This document shows, in pieces, positions 25,253 through 34,230 of a DNA stretch of 64,000 bases. The position numbers and the translations under genes are program-made. Position 1 is the stretch's first letter. Each line of letters starts with the position of its first letter. Source of the DNA: a virus; IMG/VR virus record IMGVR_UViG_3300025853_000053, positions 1 through 64,000 of that record; one strand, given 5' to 3'. The notes under the pieces were generated by a model. The model saw only the letters and a list, made by a program, of their open reading frames with translations, was not told where the DNA came from and searched no databases.

Positions 25253-25954
25253 TTATCCCCGGGCCAATGAGGTAATTCTTTCTAATATTAGTTCGTCATT
25301 TAGAGTCAAAGAAAAGTCTCCGACAGCTTTAAGGTTCTTTTCCTTTTTTCTAGCAACCAAATCAAGGGTAACAAATCCAGTTTGGTCATCGGGATATTCT
25401 ATTGCTTTCTTTTTTTCATCTTCGCAAACAGGATCAAAAGCCATTCTGCTCATTCCCTTCCCGTTCCAATAAACAAGGGTTAAGTTATCCAATTTACCAT
25501 CAAGAATCTTAACAACCTGATTTTCCCTTAGACATTCAATTCTTATTGTTGATCCACCTCTTTTAAATTTAGTAGAAGGAGTTACCAAAAAATAACCTCT
25601 CCCATAAACAAGTCCAGGTACAGTATTATTTTTTGAAGAAAGCAAAGGTAGAGAGCCTTGGAATCTGTGTCTTTTAAATCTAATTCCAAGTTCCATAAAA
25701 AGCTTTTCTATAATGGGAATTAAATCCTCTACATCGGTCTGTGGTGCATCCAAAATTAGATGTGGGTGCTTACCTCCAATAACTTTGGGCTCTTTAACTT
25801 CTATATCAGCAAAATACCTTAGATAATTCAATACTACATCAAGTATGGTTTCAAGTTGTTCAATCTCCGATAGATTGACTTTCTTCTTGTACTCTAGCTC
25901 AGATTCAACCTTGGCTAAGAAATCATCTACCAATTTCTCGTGATGCTTACTCAT
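25253..25954 (-). CDS. Hypothetical protein (233 aa)
   Basis: Soluble, charged, unrecognised. The first half is helical (about 1-50) and the second half is beta-rich with several basic patches. It is 4 bases from the next small gene. Position after the nucleotide block gives no clear hint. Confidence 0.55.
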   Translation of the reverse strand: MSKHHEKLVDDFLAKVESELEYKKKVNLSEIEQLETILDVVLNYLRYFADIEVKEPKVIGGKHPHLILDAPQTDVEDLIPIIEKLFMELGIRFKRHRFQGSLPLLSSKNNTVPGLVYGRGYFLVTPSTKFKRGGSTIRIECLRENQVVKILDGKLDNLTLVYWNGKGMSRMAFDPVCEDEKKKAIEYPDDQTGFVTLDLVARKKEKNLKAVGDFSLTLNDELILERITSLARG

Positions 25955-25958
25955 TTTA

Positions 25959-26375
25959 CTATTTTATTCTTTTCCAGGAGAAATCTGTATCTAGCCTAAA
26001 GTGCCCAAAGTAGTGGAACTTGTTATTCCACTCTTCAGGAGAAATTAGGCTTGCAAAAGTTTCTCCCTTTGAATTTTCATATAGATATATCTCTGATCCA
26101 ATATGTGCCTCAAAAGACATATTTGAATTCCATACTAGCTCATTATCCTCAAATTCCTGTAGAAGCTCAGAAATCTGATCCTTGATCTCCCCTGCTCTTT
26201 TGCCAAATTTATGGTTTGAGTGAACTGCAGCACGCTGTTTAAAAAGTGCTAAACCAGAAACATCTATCTTGGGGGATGATACTGATGTTGCATATGGCTT
26301 TAAAAAAGCATCATACTTTTCAGTATCTTCGTTGTATACAATGCTATCAGGAAGTTTTTTCTTTCCCTTCTTCAT
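25959..26375 (-). CDS. Hypothetical protein (138 aa)
   Basis: Starts MKKGKKKLPDSIVYNE, unrecognised. Its first 29 bases overlap the end of the adenylate kinase gene, so it is probably the next gene on that transcript. Confidence 0.55.
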   Translation of the reverse strand: MKKGKKKLPDSIVYNEDTEKYDAFLKPYATSVSSPKIDVSGLALFKQRAAVHSNHKFGKRAGEIKDQISELLQEFEDNELVWNSNMSFEAHIGSEIYLYENSKGETFASLISPEEWNNKFHYFGHFRLDTDFSWKRIK

Positions 26376-27006
26376 TCTCAGATTTATAAGGAATTCCTAT
26401 TTTGTCCAGCAACTGTTTATAAACTCTTTCAATTTTTTTAGATGCATCGACTTTTACAAGTTTCCTACTCTTTTTGTATTTTTTAACCAGAGGAAGTGTT
26501 TTTTCTTTGTATTCATTAAATCTTTTGGATATAATCTCTGGATCCTTATCATCGGCCCTATTTTCCTTTTCAGCCCTTTTCATAATCCTTTGTTTTGCCT
26601 TGTCCTCATCAAGTTCCAAATAGATCACGTGGCTAAGACCAACTCCTAACTTTCCTAGGAGTGAATCTAGCAATTTTATTTGCTTTATATTCCGTGGGAA
26701 TCCATCAATTATAACACCTCTTTCCAGATCAGCTTTGCCTAATGCTTTCCTAAGCATTCTTACCATTACCCTATCTGGAATAAACTCTCCCCTTTCAACT
26801 GTTTTCTTAAGCTCCTTATCCTTGGAGTTCCTAATTAATTCACCAGTAGAAATATGAGTGAAATCGTTTCTATCAACAAGCTTCTTTGAAATAGTCCCCT
26901 TTCCAGATCCCGGAGGTCCCAGAATAACAAGGATCTCTCCTTGTTTATCTGGGATTTCTCTTTCGTTTATAGAGATGAAATTTTCAAAGCTACGTACCTT
27001 ATCCAT
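26347..27006 (-). CDS. adk: Adenylate kinase with capsid-targeting-like extension
   Basis: 219 residues. P-loop GPPGSGKGT at 30-38, NMP site with IDGFPRN, and a lid arginine segment; all conserved in adenylate kinase, which interconverts ATP, AMP and ADP. The core would normally begin about 6 residues before the P-loop; here 22 extra residues include VRSFENFISINE followed by Arg, the tag with a cut possible after Glu15. It follows nrdA by 16 bases and lacks the late-type box, so it may be made with the nucleotide genes and also packaged. Confidence 0.9.
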   Translation of the reverse strand: MDKVRSFENFISINEREIPDKQGEILVILGPPGSGKGTISKKLVDRNDFTHISTGELIRNSKDKELKKTVERGEFIPDRVMVRMLRKALGKADLERGVIIDGFPRNIKQIKLLDSLLGKLGVGLSHVIYLELDEDKAKQRIMKRAEKENRADDKDPEIISKRFNEYKEKTLPLVKKYKKSRKLVKVDASKKIERVYKQLLDKIGIPYKSENEEGKEKTS

Positions 27007-27022
27007 TATAAAATTTAATTAT

Positions 27023-29494
27023 TTATGAACCACAGGATAAACAATCATCCGGGTTGTCCAAGCTACATGTGAGATCGTTCATAGTTTGCTCAGCTAGAGC
27101 TTTTAGATCTTCGTTTGCAGCTGTACTCTTCTGCTCAACCATAGCTGGTTTGGCTGCAGGAGTTTCTTCTACTTTTTTATACTTACTCGTATCAATACCA
27201 AGTCCAGAAAGTGCATCTACTGCAGATTTTGTTCTTAGGTAATACATACCGGTTTTAAGACCCAATTTCCAAGAATGGAAGTGAGCTGCAGTAAGTTTAG
27301 CAGCATTTACTCCTTCTATAAATAGATTTAATGATTGGGATTGACAAATGAACTTACCACGATCAGCAGACATTTCAATTAAGTCTTTTTGCTTAATCTC
27401 CCAAACTGTTTTATAAATTTCTTTTATGTCGTCTGGAATATTGGGAATGTTTTGAACCGATCCCTTGTGGATGATAATCAGATTCTTCATATCTTCGTTC
27501 CAAAGACCCAAAGAGATTAAATCAGTAACAAGGTGCTTGTTAATAATCACATATTCCCCACTTAGTGTTCTTCTTGTATAAATATTAGACGTAAATGGTT
27601 CAAAGGCTTCGTTATTACCCATAATTTGGGCTGTTGAAGCTGTTGGCATAGGAGCAAGTAGCAATGAGTTTCTTACACCATTCTTCATCACATCCTTTCT
27701 TAGCTTTTTCCAATCCCATCTTCCAGAAAGATCTTCGTCATTTACCTGCCAAAGATTAAATTGGAATTTACCCTCGCTCAATGGTGATCCCTCAAAAGTT
27801 TCATAAGCTCCAAATTTCTTAGCAAGATCTTTAGAAGCTGTCATTGCTGCGAAGTAAATTGTCTCAAACAATTCAGAGTTAATCTTTCTAGCTTCATCAG
27901 ACGTAAATGGTATACCCATTGTTGCATAAAGATCAGCTAAGCCCTGAATTCCAATACCAATTGGGCGGTGTCTCATATTTGATCTTTTAGTCTCTGCCGT
28001 AGGATAGAAGTTTACGTCAATTACCCTGTTGAGATTGACAGCAGTTTGATATGAAACCTCGTATAGGTAATCGTGGTCAACCTCACACTTTCCTCTAGTT
28101 ATTTTTGATGTTCTTGCATCTGTCGACTTTAAGAACTTATTAACTGGTATGGAGGCCAGGTTACAAACTGCTTGTTCGTCCTTATCTGTGTATTCGATAA
28201 TCTCACAACATAAGTTAGAAGATTTGATGGTCCCTAAATTCTGCTGATTTGACTTTCTGTTAGCGGAATCTTTGTAAAGAATATAGGGTGTTCCAGTTTC
28301 AATCTGGGATTCTATAATCTTTCCCCAAAGTTCCCTAGCTTTAATAGTTTTCTTTGCCTTTCCAGCCTCTTCAGCTGCTATGTACATTTCATTAAATTCC
28401 TGACCATAAACTTCATGAAGTCCTGGTACCTCGGAAGGAGAAAATAAAGACCACGTTTCATCTTTTTCTACCCTTTCCATAAATAAGTCAGAAACCCAGA
28501 GAGCAAGGAACAAATCTCTAGCTCTTCTCTCTTCTTTTCCTGTGTTCTTTCTTAGATCCAAAAAGTCCTCAACGTCAGCGTGCCATGGCTCTAGGTAAAT
28601 AGCGAAAGATCCTTTCCTTTTACCACCACCTTGATCAACGTATCTAGCAGTTTCATTGAATACTTTAAGCATAGGTACAATACCATTGGATTTACCGTTT
28701 GTACCCCTGATATAAGAGCCAGTTGATCTTACGTTGTGGATAGCAAGCCCAATACCACCAGCATTCTGAGAAATCATTGCAACATCAGAAAGAGTCTTGT
28801 AGATTCCAGGAATCGAATCTTCCTGCATAGTTAAAAGAAAACAGGAAGATAGCTGTGGTTTTTTAGTACCAGAGTTAAATAGGGTTGGGGTTGCATGTGT
28901 CATCATATGAGTTGAGAGAAGCTCGTATGTTTTCAATGCATTTTTGATATCGTCTCCCCAAATACCTACCGCAACACGCATGTACATATGCTGAGGGGTT
29001 TCTGCTGGAATACCGTGCATTTTAAGGAGATAACTTTTTTCAAGAGTTTTGAACCCAAAATATTCAAAGTTGAAATCCCTATCGTGGATAATTGCAGAAT
29101 CAAACTTTTTCTTATTCTTCATTATCACCTCGTAGGTTTCATCACCAATAAGACCAGCAGGCTTATTCGTCTCTGGATCGATATAAGAATGTAAATCCTC
29201 AATCGTTTCAGAAAATTTCTTCTTTGTAGACTTATGCAATCTTGAAATAGCAATTCTTGCTGCTAGAATAGAATGGTCTGGGTGACTAGGGATGAGTGAA
29301 GCTGCAGTTTCAGCAGCTAGATTATCCAACTCTCCAGTCGAAATTCCATCATATATTCCAGCGATTACTTTTTGTGAAATGCCCATCCAATCAACAAAGT
29401 CGTTGTTAAGGCCATAAGTCATCTTTTTTACGCGGTTAGAAATCTTATCAAATCTAACCGCTTCTTTGGATCCGTCTCTCTTAGTTACGTACAT
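27023..29494 (-). CDS. nrdA: Ribonucleotide reductase large subunit, class Ia
   Basis: 823 residues. N-terminal ATP-cone region, SSCFLLTMQEDSIPG with an active-site Cys, NLCCEIIEYTD, and the C-terminal CLSCGS redox pair that takes electrons from thioredoxin. Order on the strand is dUTPase, nrdB, nrdA, adk. The length and motifs are complete. Confidence 0.97.
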   Translation of the reverse strand: MYVTKRDGSKEAVRFDKISNRVKKMTYGLNNDFVDWMGISQKVIAGIYDGISTGELDNLAAETAASLIPSHPDHSILAARIAISRLHKSTKKKFSETIEDLHSYIDPETNKPAGLIGDETYEVIMKNKKKFDSAIIHDRDFNFEYFGFKTLEKSYLLKMHGIPAETPQHMYMRVAVGIWGDDIKNALKTYELLSTHMMTHATPTLFNSGTKKPQLSSCFLLTMQEDSIPGIYKTLSDVAMISQNAGGIGLAIHNVRSTGSYIRGTNGKSNGIVPMLKVFNETARYVDQGGGKRKGSFAIYLEPWHADVEDFLDLRKNTGKEERRARDLFLALWVSDLFMERVEKDETWSLFSPSEVPGLHEVYGQEFNEMYIAAEEAGKAKKTIKARELWGKIIESQIETGTPYILYKDSANRKSNQQNLGTIKSSNLCCEIIEYTDKDEQAVCNLASIPVNKFLKSTDARTSKITRGKCEVDHDYLYEVSYQTAVNLNRVIDVNFYPTAETKRSNMRHRPIGIGIQGLADLYATMGIPFTSDEARKINSELFETIYFAAMTASKDLAKKFGAYETFEGSPLSEGKFQFNLWQVNDEDLSGRWDWKKLRKDVMKNGVRNSLLLAPMPTASTAQIMGNNEAFEPFTSNIYTRRTLSGEYVIINKHLVTDLISLGLWNEDMKNLIIIHKGSVQNIPNIPDDIKEIYKTVWEIKQKDLIEMSADRGKFICQSQSLNLFIEGVNAAKLTAAHFHSWKLGLKTGMYYLRTKSAVDALSGLGIDTSKYKKVEETPAAKPAMVEQKSTAANEDLKALAEQTMNDLTCSLDNPDDCLSCGS

Positions 29495-29512
29495 GCTTGG
29501 TTTATATTTTTT

Positions 29513-30496
29513 TTAGAAGTCTACGTCCATATCGAACGCATTTTCGGAGGAATTTTTCACTCCAGCTTTTTGGTATTCACCAACTCTCTTTTCAAAGAAG
29601 TTAGTCTTACCCTGCAAAGAAATATTTGCCATGAAATCAAATGGGTTTTCTGTATTGAAAACTTTTGAACATCCAAGATCTACAAGTAATCTATCAGCAA
29701 CAAACTCTAAGTATTGTTTCATAAGATCTTGATTCATACCAATTAGCTTAACAGGCAAAGATTCTGTAATAAATTCTTTCTCGATTTCAAGTGCGCTAAG
29801 GATAATTTCCTTGATTCTCTCCTCAGGTACTTTATTAGATAAGTATTTGTTGTGTAGGAGTACTGCAAAATCACAGTGCATACCTTCGTCTCTCGAAATA
29901 AGCTCGTTTGAGAAGCTTAAACCTGGCATTAGCCCACGCTTTTTAAGCCAGAAGATCGAGCAGAAAGAACCAGAGAAGAATATACCTTCAACTGCTGCGA
30001 AAGCAACAAGTCTTTCTTGGAAATGGTCTGATTCAACCCACTTTAAAGCCCATTCGGCTTTTTTCTTAACTGCTGGTATTGTTTCAATTGCATTGAACAA
30101 CATTTTCTTCTCAGCAGGATCAGAAATGTAAGTATCTATCAGGAGGGAATAAGTCTCAGAGTGGATGTTTTCCATCATAATCTGAAAACCGTAAAAGAAT
30201 TTTGCCTCTGAATATTGAACCTCCCTAACGAAGTTCTCCGCTAAATTCTCGTTTACGATACCATCCGATGCAGCAAAGAATGCCAAAACATGCTTGATAA
30301 AGTGCCTTTCGTTATCATTCAATTTGTTTCTCCAATCGTCAATATCTGCCGAAAGGTCAATTTCTTCTGCTGTCCAGATACAAGCTTCCTGGTTCTTATA
30401 CATCTCCCAAATTTCCTGGTGTTGGATAGGGAAAATAACAAATCTATTAGGATTTTCTTGTAAAATCGGTTCCGGTAGCGAATAGTCCTCCTTCAT
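29513..30496 (-). CDS. nrdB: Ribonucleotide reductase small subunit, class Ia
   Basis: 327 residues. Diiron ligands Asp47 (EEIDLSAD), Glu109 and His112 in MENIHSETY, with the radical Tyr116, then the second Glu/His set in [13 protein letters not shown]. All ligands and the tyrosine are present, so a normal tyrosyl-radical enzyme. 18 bases separate it from nrdA. Confidence 0.97.
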   Translation of the reverse strand: MKEDYSLPEPILQENPNRFVIFPIQHQEIWEMYKNQEACIWTAEEIDLSADIDDWRNKLNDNERHFIKHVLAFFAASDGIVNENLAENFVREVQYSEAKFFYGFQIMMENIHSETYSLLIDTYISDPAEKKMLFNAIETIPAVKKKAEWALKWVESDHFQERLVAFAAVEGIFFSGSFCSIFWLKKRGLMPGLSFSNELISRDEGMHCDFAVLLHNKYLSNKVPEERIKEIILSALEIEKEFITESLPVKLIGMNQDLMKQYLEFVADRLLVDLGCSKVFNTENPFDFMANISLQGKTNFFEKRVGEYQKAGVKNSSENAFDMDVDF

Positions 30497-30521
30497 AATT
30501 TAACACTTTGTTTTTTTTAAT

Positions 30522-30989
30522 TTAGTAATTGTTTGCCTGTCTTCGACGGTTTTCCTCGTTCTTGCTCATGTACATGTTGTACATTTCTTGAGCACTCATT
30601 CCAATAGAGGCTGCGTAGTTCATAAAAAAATGGAGCATGTCTACGATCTCGAATTTACATTCGATTTTATCAGATTCTGATAAATCCGAAAATCTTTTTT
30701 CAGAGTAAGAAGAGTAAGCACTTTTCCATTTTTTCCAGATTGCATTCCCATTACCATCTTTGATACCACCAAGGGCATCCGTTGCCTCGTGTATCTCGTC
30801 GATTAGAGCGTGATTGTTCATATGCCAAAACTCCATAAGTTCTCTCAAAGTCATCTCTTTGAAGTTATAGCCATAAACGTTCTCCTGGGTTTCTGCCTGA
30901 AGATTTAAAATGTCACCTAGAGTATCTTTAGATTCGGGATAAAGATTTTTGATCTGTAGGTCTGCACATTGATTATCTGTATTTGCCAT
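30522..30989 (-). CDS. All-alpha NTP pyrophosphatase, dUTPase-like
   Basis: 155 residues. DEIHEATDALGG and FEIVDMLHFFMN give the E-x-x-x-x-D and E-x-x-D metal motifs of dimeric dUTPase/MazG-like enzymes. In this place it likely removes dUTP and provides dUMP. Dimeric dUTPase seems more probable than MazG from the helical pattern, but that is not certain. Confidence 0.8.
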   Translation of the reverse strand: MANTDNQCADLQIKNLYPESKDTLGDILNLQAETQENVYGYNFKEMTLRELMEFWHMNNHALIDEIHEATDALGGIKDGNGNAIWKKWKSAYSSYSEKRFSDLSESDKIECKFEIVDMLHFFMNYAASIGMSAQEMYNMYMSKNEENRRRQANNY

Positions 30990-31039
30990 ATTTGTCTTTT
31001 TGCAATAGTTTTTTAAAATCCCTTCCCGTCTCTAGGTTT

Positions 31040-31049
31040 TTTATATATC
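31040..31049 (-). promoter_or_regulatory. Candidate promoter box (GATATATAAA)
   Basis: 50 bases before the ATG at 30989, so farther than the usual 16-20; could drive the dUTPase-nrdB-nrdA-adk group. Confidence 0.4.
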
Positions 31050-31086
31050 AAGTGGGTCCCTAAAGTGCGGTGATTTTAGGAAAATT

Positions 31087-32499
31087 CTATGTTAATTTTT
31101 TTAATTGTTTCTCCAATCCGTCAATTTCTATCTGTAACTCAAGCATTCTCTTTTTTGTTGCCTTTCTTTTCGAGTATAAGTCCTTAATTATGGTCTTTAA
31201 AATCGGGTTTTCGTCATCCCCACCGAAAAGGGCAGTGGAGGATGTTTTTACCCATCCCTCCTTGGCTTCAGATATATCTTTCCCGAGCTTACCTTTATAA
31301 ACCTCAGGAGAAATTCCCCACTGCACAATTGTATTTGGATACAGGGAAGCAAAGTCATAACAAGCAACCCATTCATGTAGTCCCTTGATAGGCTCTTTCA
31401 CATATCCACCAATAAACTTGACATGACTTTCTTCTTTCCTTTCATTCACAAAGACCTGATTCCTCTCCAAGAACTTTTTGAGCATCATAACCTCCGTCGC
31501 CCAAACGGGGGAAAGAGCCCTGCTTATTTCAACGCGGTTCAGATTAGCTATTTTGAAGTAGGTTAAAAGGGTTTTTAACTTTACATCTATATAGTGAACC
31601 AGCGCACAGTCAATTACGTTGTAGAGAATAAATTTAGGGAAGTCAGACTGGTAGAGGTCCCTTAGGGATCCATCATATACTATCTTCTTTAATCCTGTAG
31701 CCTTCTCAGCAACATAATCTAATCTATTGCTCTCCTTGATCTTAATTGTCCGATCCCATTTTTTATAGATCTCAAGATAATCGACCATTAGCAAATGCAT
31801 AGGAAGATTGTTCTTTCCAATAAGCCAGTTAGCTGGCGAAATTACCTTTGGATCGATACCAAGTCTCTTAGCTCTATTCACCAAATATGGCCAGTCATAC
31901 CCAAACCAGTTCCACCCAGTTATCAATGGCATTTTAGGAGCCAGCTTCTTAAAGAAGGTATAAAGCATATCGTACTCGGATTCGAACTGATGATATTTAA
32001 AAGACCATTCATCACCCATTGGCTCAAGATACTCGTTGGTCTTTTTGTAAATGTCCGCTTGCTCCTCAGCTGAAAGTGGATCAAGTCCTAGAATTATTGA
32101 TTTACATCTATCTGTTGCAATACCAATTGAAAGTACCTTATTCTTAGCATTTGCGGTATCCAAAGAATCTCCCATCTCGTCGGTCATTTCAACCTCAATA
32201 TCCACAAAGTACTTTTTTGGGATCTGAAAATCCCAAAGAGACTTAGTTAAATCTGGGTCTGCCTCTTCTAGGATTTGAACCATCCTATATTTGTCATACT
32301 TCTGTGTTTTTACCTTCCTTACAGACATTCCATCCCAGGACTCCCAATCAGCTTCTCTTCTCCTATCATTGGGTGAGCATTTTTCCCATATAAACCTCTC
32401 ATCCTCCGGAACTGGAACATCAACAAAAATTAAATCACCTTCCTCAGAGAAAGATGATACCTTTAAATAAGTTCCCTTGTTTTCAATATCTACTATCAT
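31087..32499 (-). CDS. Family B DNA polymerase, N-terminal half (split gp43)
   Basis: 470 residues. Exonuclease I FVDIEVEMTD, Exo II ITGWNWFGYDWPYL and polymerase motif A CYDFASLYPNTI are present, but motifs B and C are not: they are in the gene at 12092-13237. The C-terminus ends in a charged helix (KATKKRMLELQIEIDGLEK), which should pair with the helix that starts the other half. T4 gp43 is about 900 residues; the two pieces total 851. The break falls at the tip of the fingers. Confidence 0.95.
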   Translation of the reverse strand: MIVDIENKGTYLKVSSFSEEGDLIFVDVPVPEDERFIWEKCSPNDRRREADWESWDGMSVRKVKTQKYDKYRMVQILEEADPDLTKSLWDFQIPKKYFVDIEVEMTDEMGDSLDTANAKNKVLSIGIATDRCKSIILGLDPLSAEEQADIYKKTNEYLEPMGDEWSFKYHQFESEYDMLYTFFKKLAPKMPLITGWNWFGYDWPYLVNRAKRLGIDPKVISPANWLIGKNNLPMHLLMVDYLEIYKKWDRTIKIKESNRLDYVAEKATGLKKIVYDGSLRDLYQSDFPKFILYNVIDCALVHYIDVKLKTLLTYFKIANLNRVEISRALSPVWATEVMMLKKFLERNQVFVNERKEESHVKFIGGYVKEPIKGLHEWVACYDFASLYPNTIVQWGISPEVYKGKLGKDISEAKEGWVKTSSTALFGGDDENPILKTIIKDLYSKRKATKKRMLELQIEIDGLEKQLKKLT

Positions 32500-32541
32500 G
32501 GAATAAAATTTGAGAGTATAACTTTGACGTAAATCGCAAAA

Positions 32542-32550
32542 GATATATAC
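32542..32550 (+). promoter_or_regulatory. Candidate promoter box on plus strand (GATATATAC)
   Basis: 9 bases before the plus-strand ATG at 32560, in the short divergent region facing the polymerase gene. One-base difference from the consensus. Confidence 0.4.
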
Positions 32551-32559
32551 AACATACTT

Positions 32560-32886
32560 ATGGATAGCAGGATCAAAAGTTTCGAGAATTTCCTTAATGA
32601 ATATTACATTTCAGCAGCCCCTGGAAGCGTGGTTGTTCCGGGTGAATGGTACAAGGATAACGTTAACTCAAGAAACTACAGACCTGCATATACACAAACA
32701 CCGCAGGTTGTTGATTCAATGTTCCAAAGTACCGACCTATACAACTACCTAGATACTTTAGCCGAGGAGGAAGAATTTACCAACATGGTGAAGAAAGGAG
32801 AGGCACCTAAGGACGTGATCAAGTATTTGAAAAAGAGGATACACGAGGAACTTTCACCAAACGCTCGTACTTCCGAAGAAAAATAA
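32560..32886 (+). CDS. Tagged protein preceding amidase-like frame
   Basis: 108 residues, beginning MDSRIKSFENFLNEYYISA, one of the clearest tags (cut possible after Glu14). The C-terminal half is acidic, helical, ending TSEEK before TAA at 32884. The next reading frame on this strand is open through the overlap region and starts without an ATG; slipping back one base at the A run before this stop would join them. See finding on a possible frameshift. Confidence 0.7.
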   Translation: MDSRIKSFENFLNEYYISAAPGSVVVPGEWYKDNVNSRNYRPAYTQTPQVVDSMFQSTDLYNYLDTLAEEEEFTNMVKKGEAPKDVIKYLKKRIHEELSPNARTSEEK

Positions 32887-32897
32887 GTACCAAAGAT

Positions 32898-33590
32898 TTG
32901 GAGCACATTGATTATCCACTTGCAGAAAGTGCCTATTACCAACAACCACATCCAAAAGATGCTATATTCTTGAGGGATTCAACTGGACATTATAGACCAG
33001 ATTGGCTAATCGATTATTGGGGAAGAGATCGTAAAAATTCTACCAATAGGATAAGATCATCCAGCGCATTTGTAATTGGTGGATTATCACCGGATGGTAA
33101 GGATAAAAAATATGACGGAACAATTTACAGGGCTTTTGATGAGTCTATGTGGTCGCATCACTTATTCATAAAAGCCAAAAACAACACATTCCTAAATCAG
33201 AAAAGCATAGGAATTGACATATGTAATTATGGACCTTTGACAAAAACCGAAAATGGAGGATTCTACACATCTAGCCATGTTAAAATAAACAAAAGCCAGG
33301 TTACAGAGTTAGAGTCCACGTTTAGAGGATCTAAGTATTTTCACAGTTATACAAAAGCACAAATACAATCTTTAAAGTCACTTCTTGAGGAATTGAGTGA
33401 AAAATATGAAATCAACCTTAAGAGGGGATTACAGAAGGAAATATCTAAATTTGGCATTTACGGAGGATTCGAACTTTCAGAAGAAGCTTTGATGGGGGGT
33501 CAAGGTCTTTGGTCTCACAGTAATGTTAGAATTGATAGATTGAGCTGTCCACCACACCCGGATCTAGTTAAGGTTATTCAATCCTTCTAA
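32898..33590 (+). CDS. N-acetylmuramoyl-L-alanine amidase-like domain
   Basis: 230 residues from a TTG at 32898. HIDYPLAESAYYQQ, GTIYRAFDESMWSHH and QKSIGIDICNYGPL follow the layout of Amidase_2 domains; the late LWSHSNVR and LSCPPHP supply a His and Cys ligand. The usual first LHHT ligand is replaced by FLRDST, so zinc binding and activity are doubtful. No ATG start is available, and no clear ribosome site precedes the TTG. The end overlaps a minus-strand glycosylase gene by 27 bases. Confidence 0.7.
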   Translation: MEHIDYPLAESAYYQQPHPKDAIFLRDSTGHYRPDWLIDYWGRDRKNSTNRIRSSSAFVIGGLSPDGKDKKYDGTIYRAFDESMWSHHLFIKAKNNTFLNQKSIGIDICNYGPLTKTENGGFYTSSHVKINKSQVTELESTFRGSKYFHSYTKAQIQSLKSLLEELSEKYEINLKRGLQKEISKFGIYGGFELSEEALMGGQGLWSHSNVRIDRLSCPPHPDLVKVIQSF

Positions 33591-33953
33591 ATACATTCTT
33601 AGCTTTTTGTCATTAGGAACAAAATCTGTTTTGTTGTTTACAAAAATTTCCCAGGATTCTTTTGCATATTTACCAACACCTGGCAACTCCTCAACTTCAA
33701 CAAATCCATCCATCCATTTTTGACTCATGGATATTATCCTTTTGGCTTTTATATTTCCAAAACCAGTTCCTTTAATAATTGGATAAATCTCATCCGTAGA
33801 CAGGTTTGAGCACCTTTCCGGGGACTGTATCAGATTAAATAGAGGGTCTAATACTTTTCTTACCTGCTGATTAGTGGTTTGGTTTAACAGTATACAGATC
33901 ACAGTCATCTTCCAAGGATTGTCTAAGTAATCTTCCTGTATAAGCCTTTCCAC
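33564..33953 (-). CDS. HhH-GPD DNA glycosylase (MBD4/EndoIII-like)
   Basis: 129 residues. CILLNQTTNQQVRKVL is the N-terminal helical part, VEELPGVGKYAKESWEIF is the helix-hairpin-helix, and FVPNDKKLRMYLEG carries the catalytic Asp region as in MBD4-type glycosylases, which remove mismatched T or U. It is shorter than EndoIII, with no iron-sulfur cysteines. GTG start overlaps the upstream stop (TAGTG). Confidence 0.82.
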   Translation of the reverse strand: MERLIQEDYLDNPWKMTVICILLNQTTNQQVRKVLDPLFNLIQSPERCSNLSTDEIYPIIKGTGFGNIKAKRIISMSQKWMDGFVEVEELPGVGKYAKESWEIFVNNKTDFVPNDKKLRMYLEGLNNLN

Positions 33954-34165
33954 TACCGATTTCTTAACTTCTTGAGGTGCTCGTTTATTCTTTTGTCAAA
34001 TTTAGAAGCAGTCTCGGGATAATCTAAACCCATAATCGAAGAAAGCTTATCTATAATCGACCTTCTGTCCAGGATGACATCATAATCTGGATTTCTCTCC
34101 TTTTGAATAATTTCCTGCGCAATCTCTTTTGCAAATCTTTCAAATATTTCTTTCTCCCTTGACAT
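33953..34165 (-). CDS. Hypothetical protein (70 aa)
   Basis: From the ATG at 34165 (MSREKEIFERFAK). Charged, helical, Ile/Leu-rich; unrecognised. Shares its stop with the GTG start of the glycosylase, so the two are coupled. Confidence 0.55.
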   Translation of the reverse strand: MSREKEIFERFAKEIAQEIIQKERNPDYDVILDRRSIIDKLSSIMGLDYPETASKFDKRINEHLKKLRNR

Positions 34166-34172
34166 AATAAAA

Positions 34173-34198
34173 AAGCTCAATCTTTAATAATCGAGCTT
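34173..34198 (-). terminator. Intrinsic terminator
   Basis: AAGCTC and GAGCTT pair, followed by a T run on the minus strand. Ends the HSP20 transcript; the T run runs into the start region of the next gene. Confidence 0.65.
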
Positions 34199-34230
34199 TA
34201 TTATTTCTAAATGTAAGAAAAATTTCGGAA

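Noticed and set aside
31060-31086. Hairpin after the polymerase N-terminal half as terminator
   Set aside because: The CCTAAA/TTTAGG stem is weak and no T run follows.
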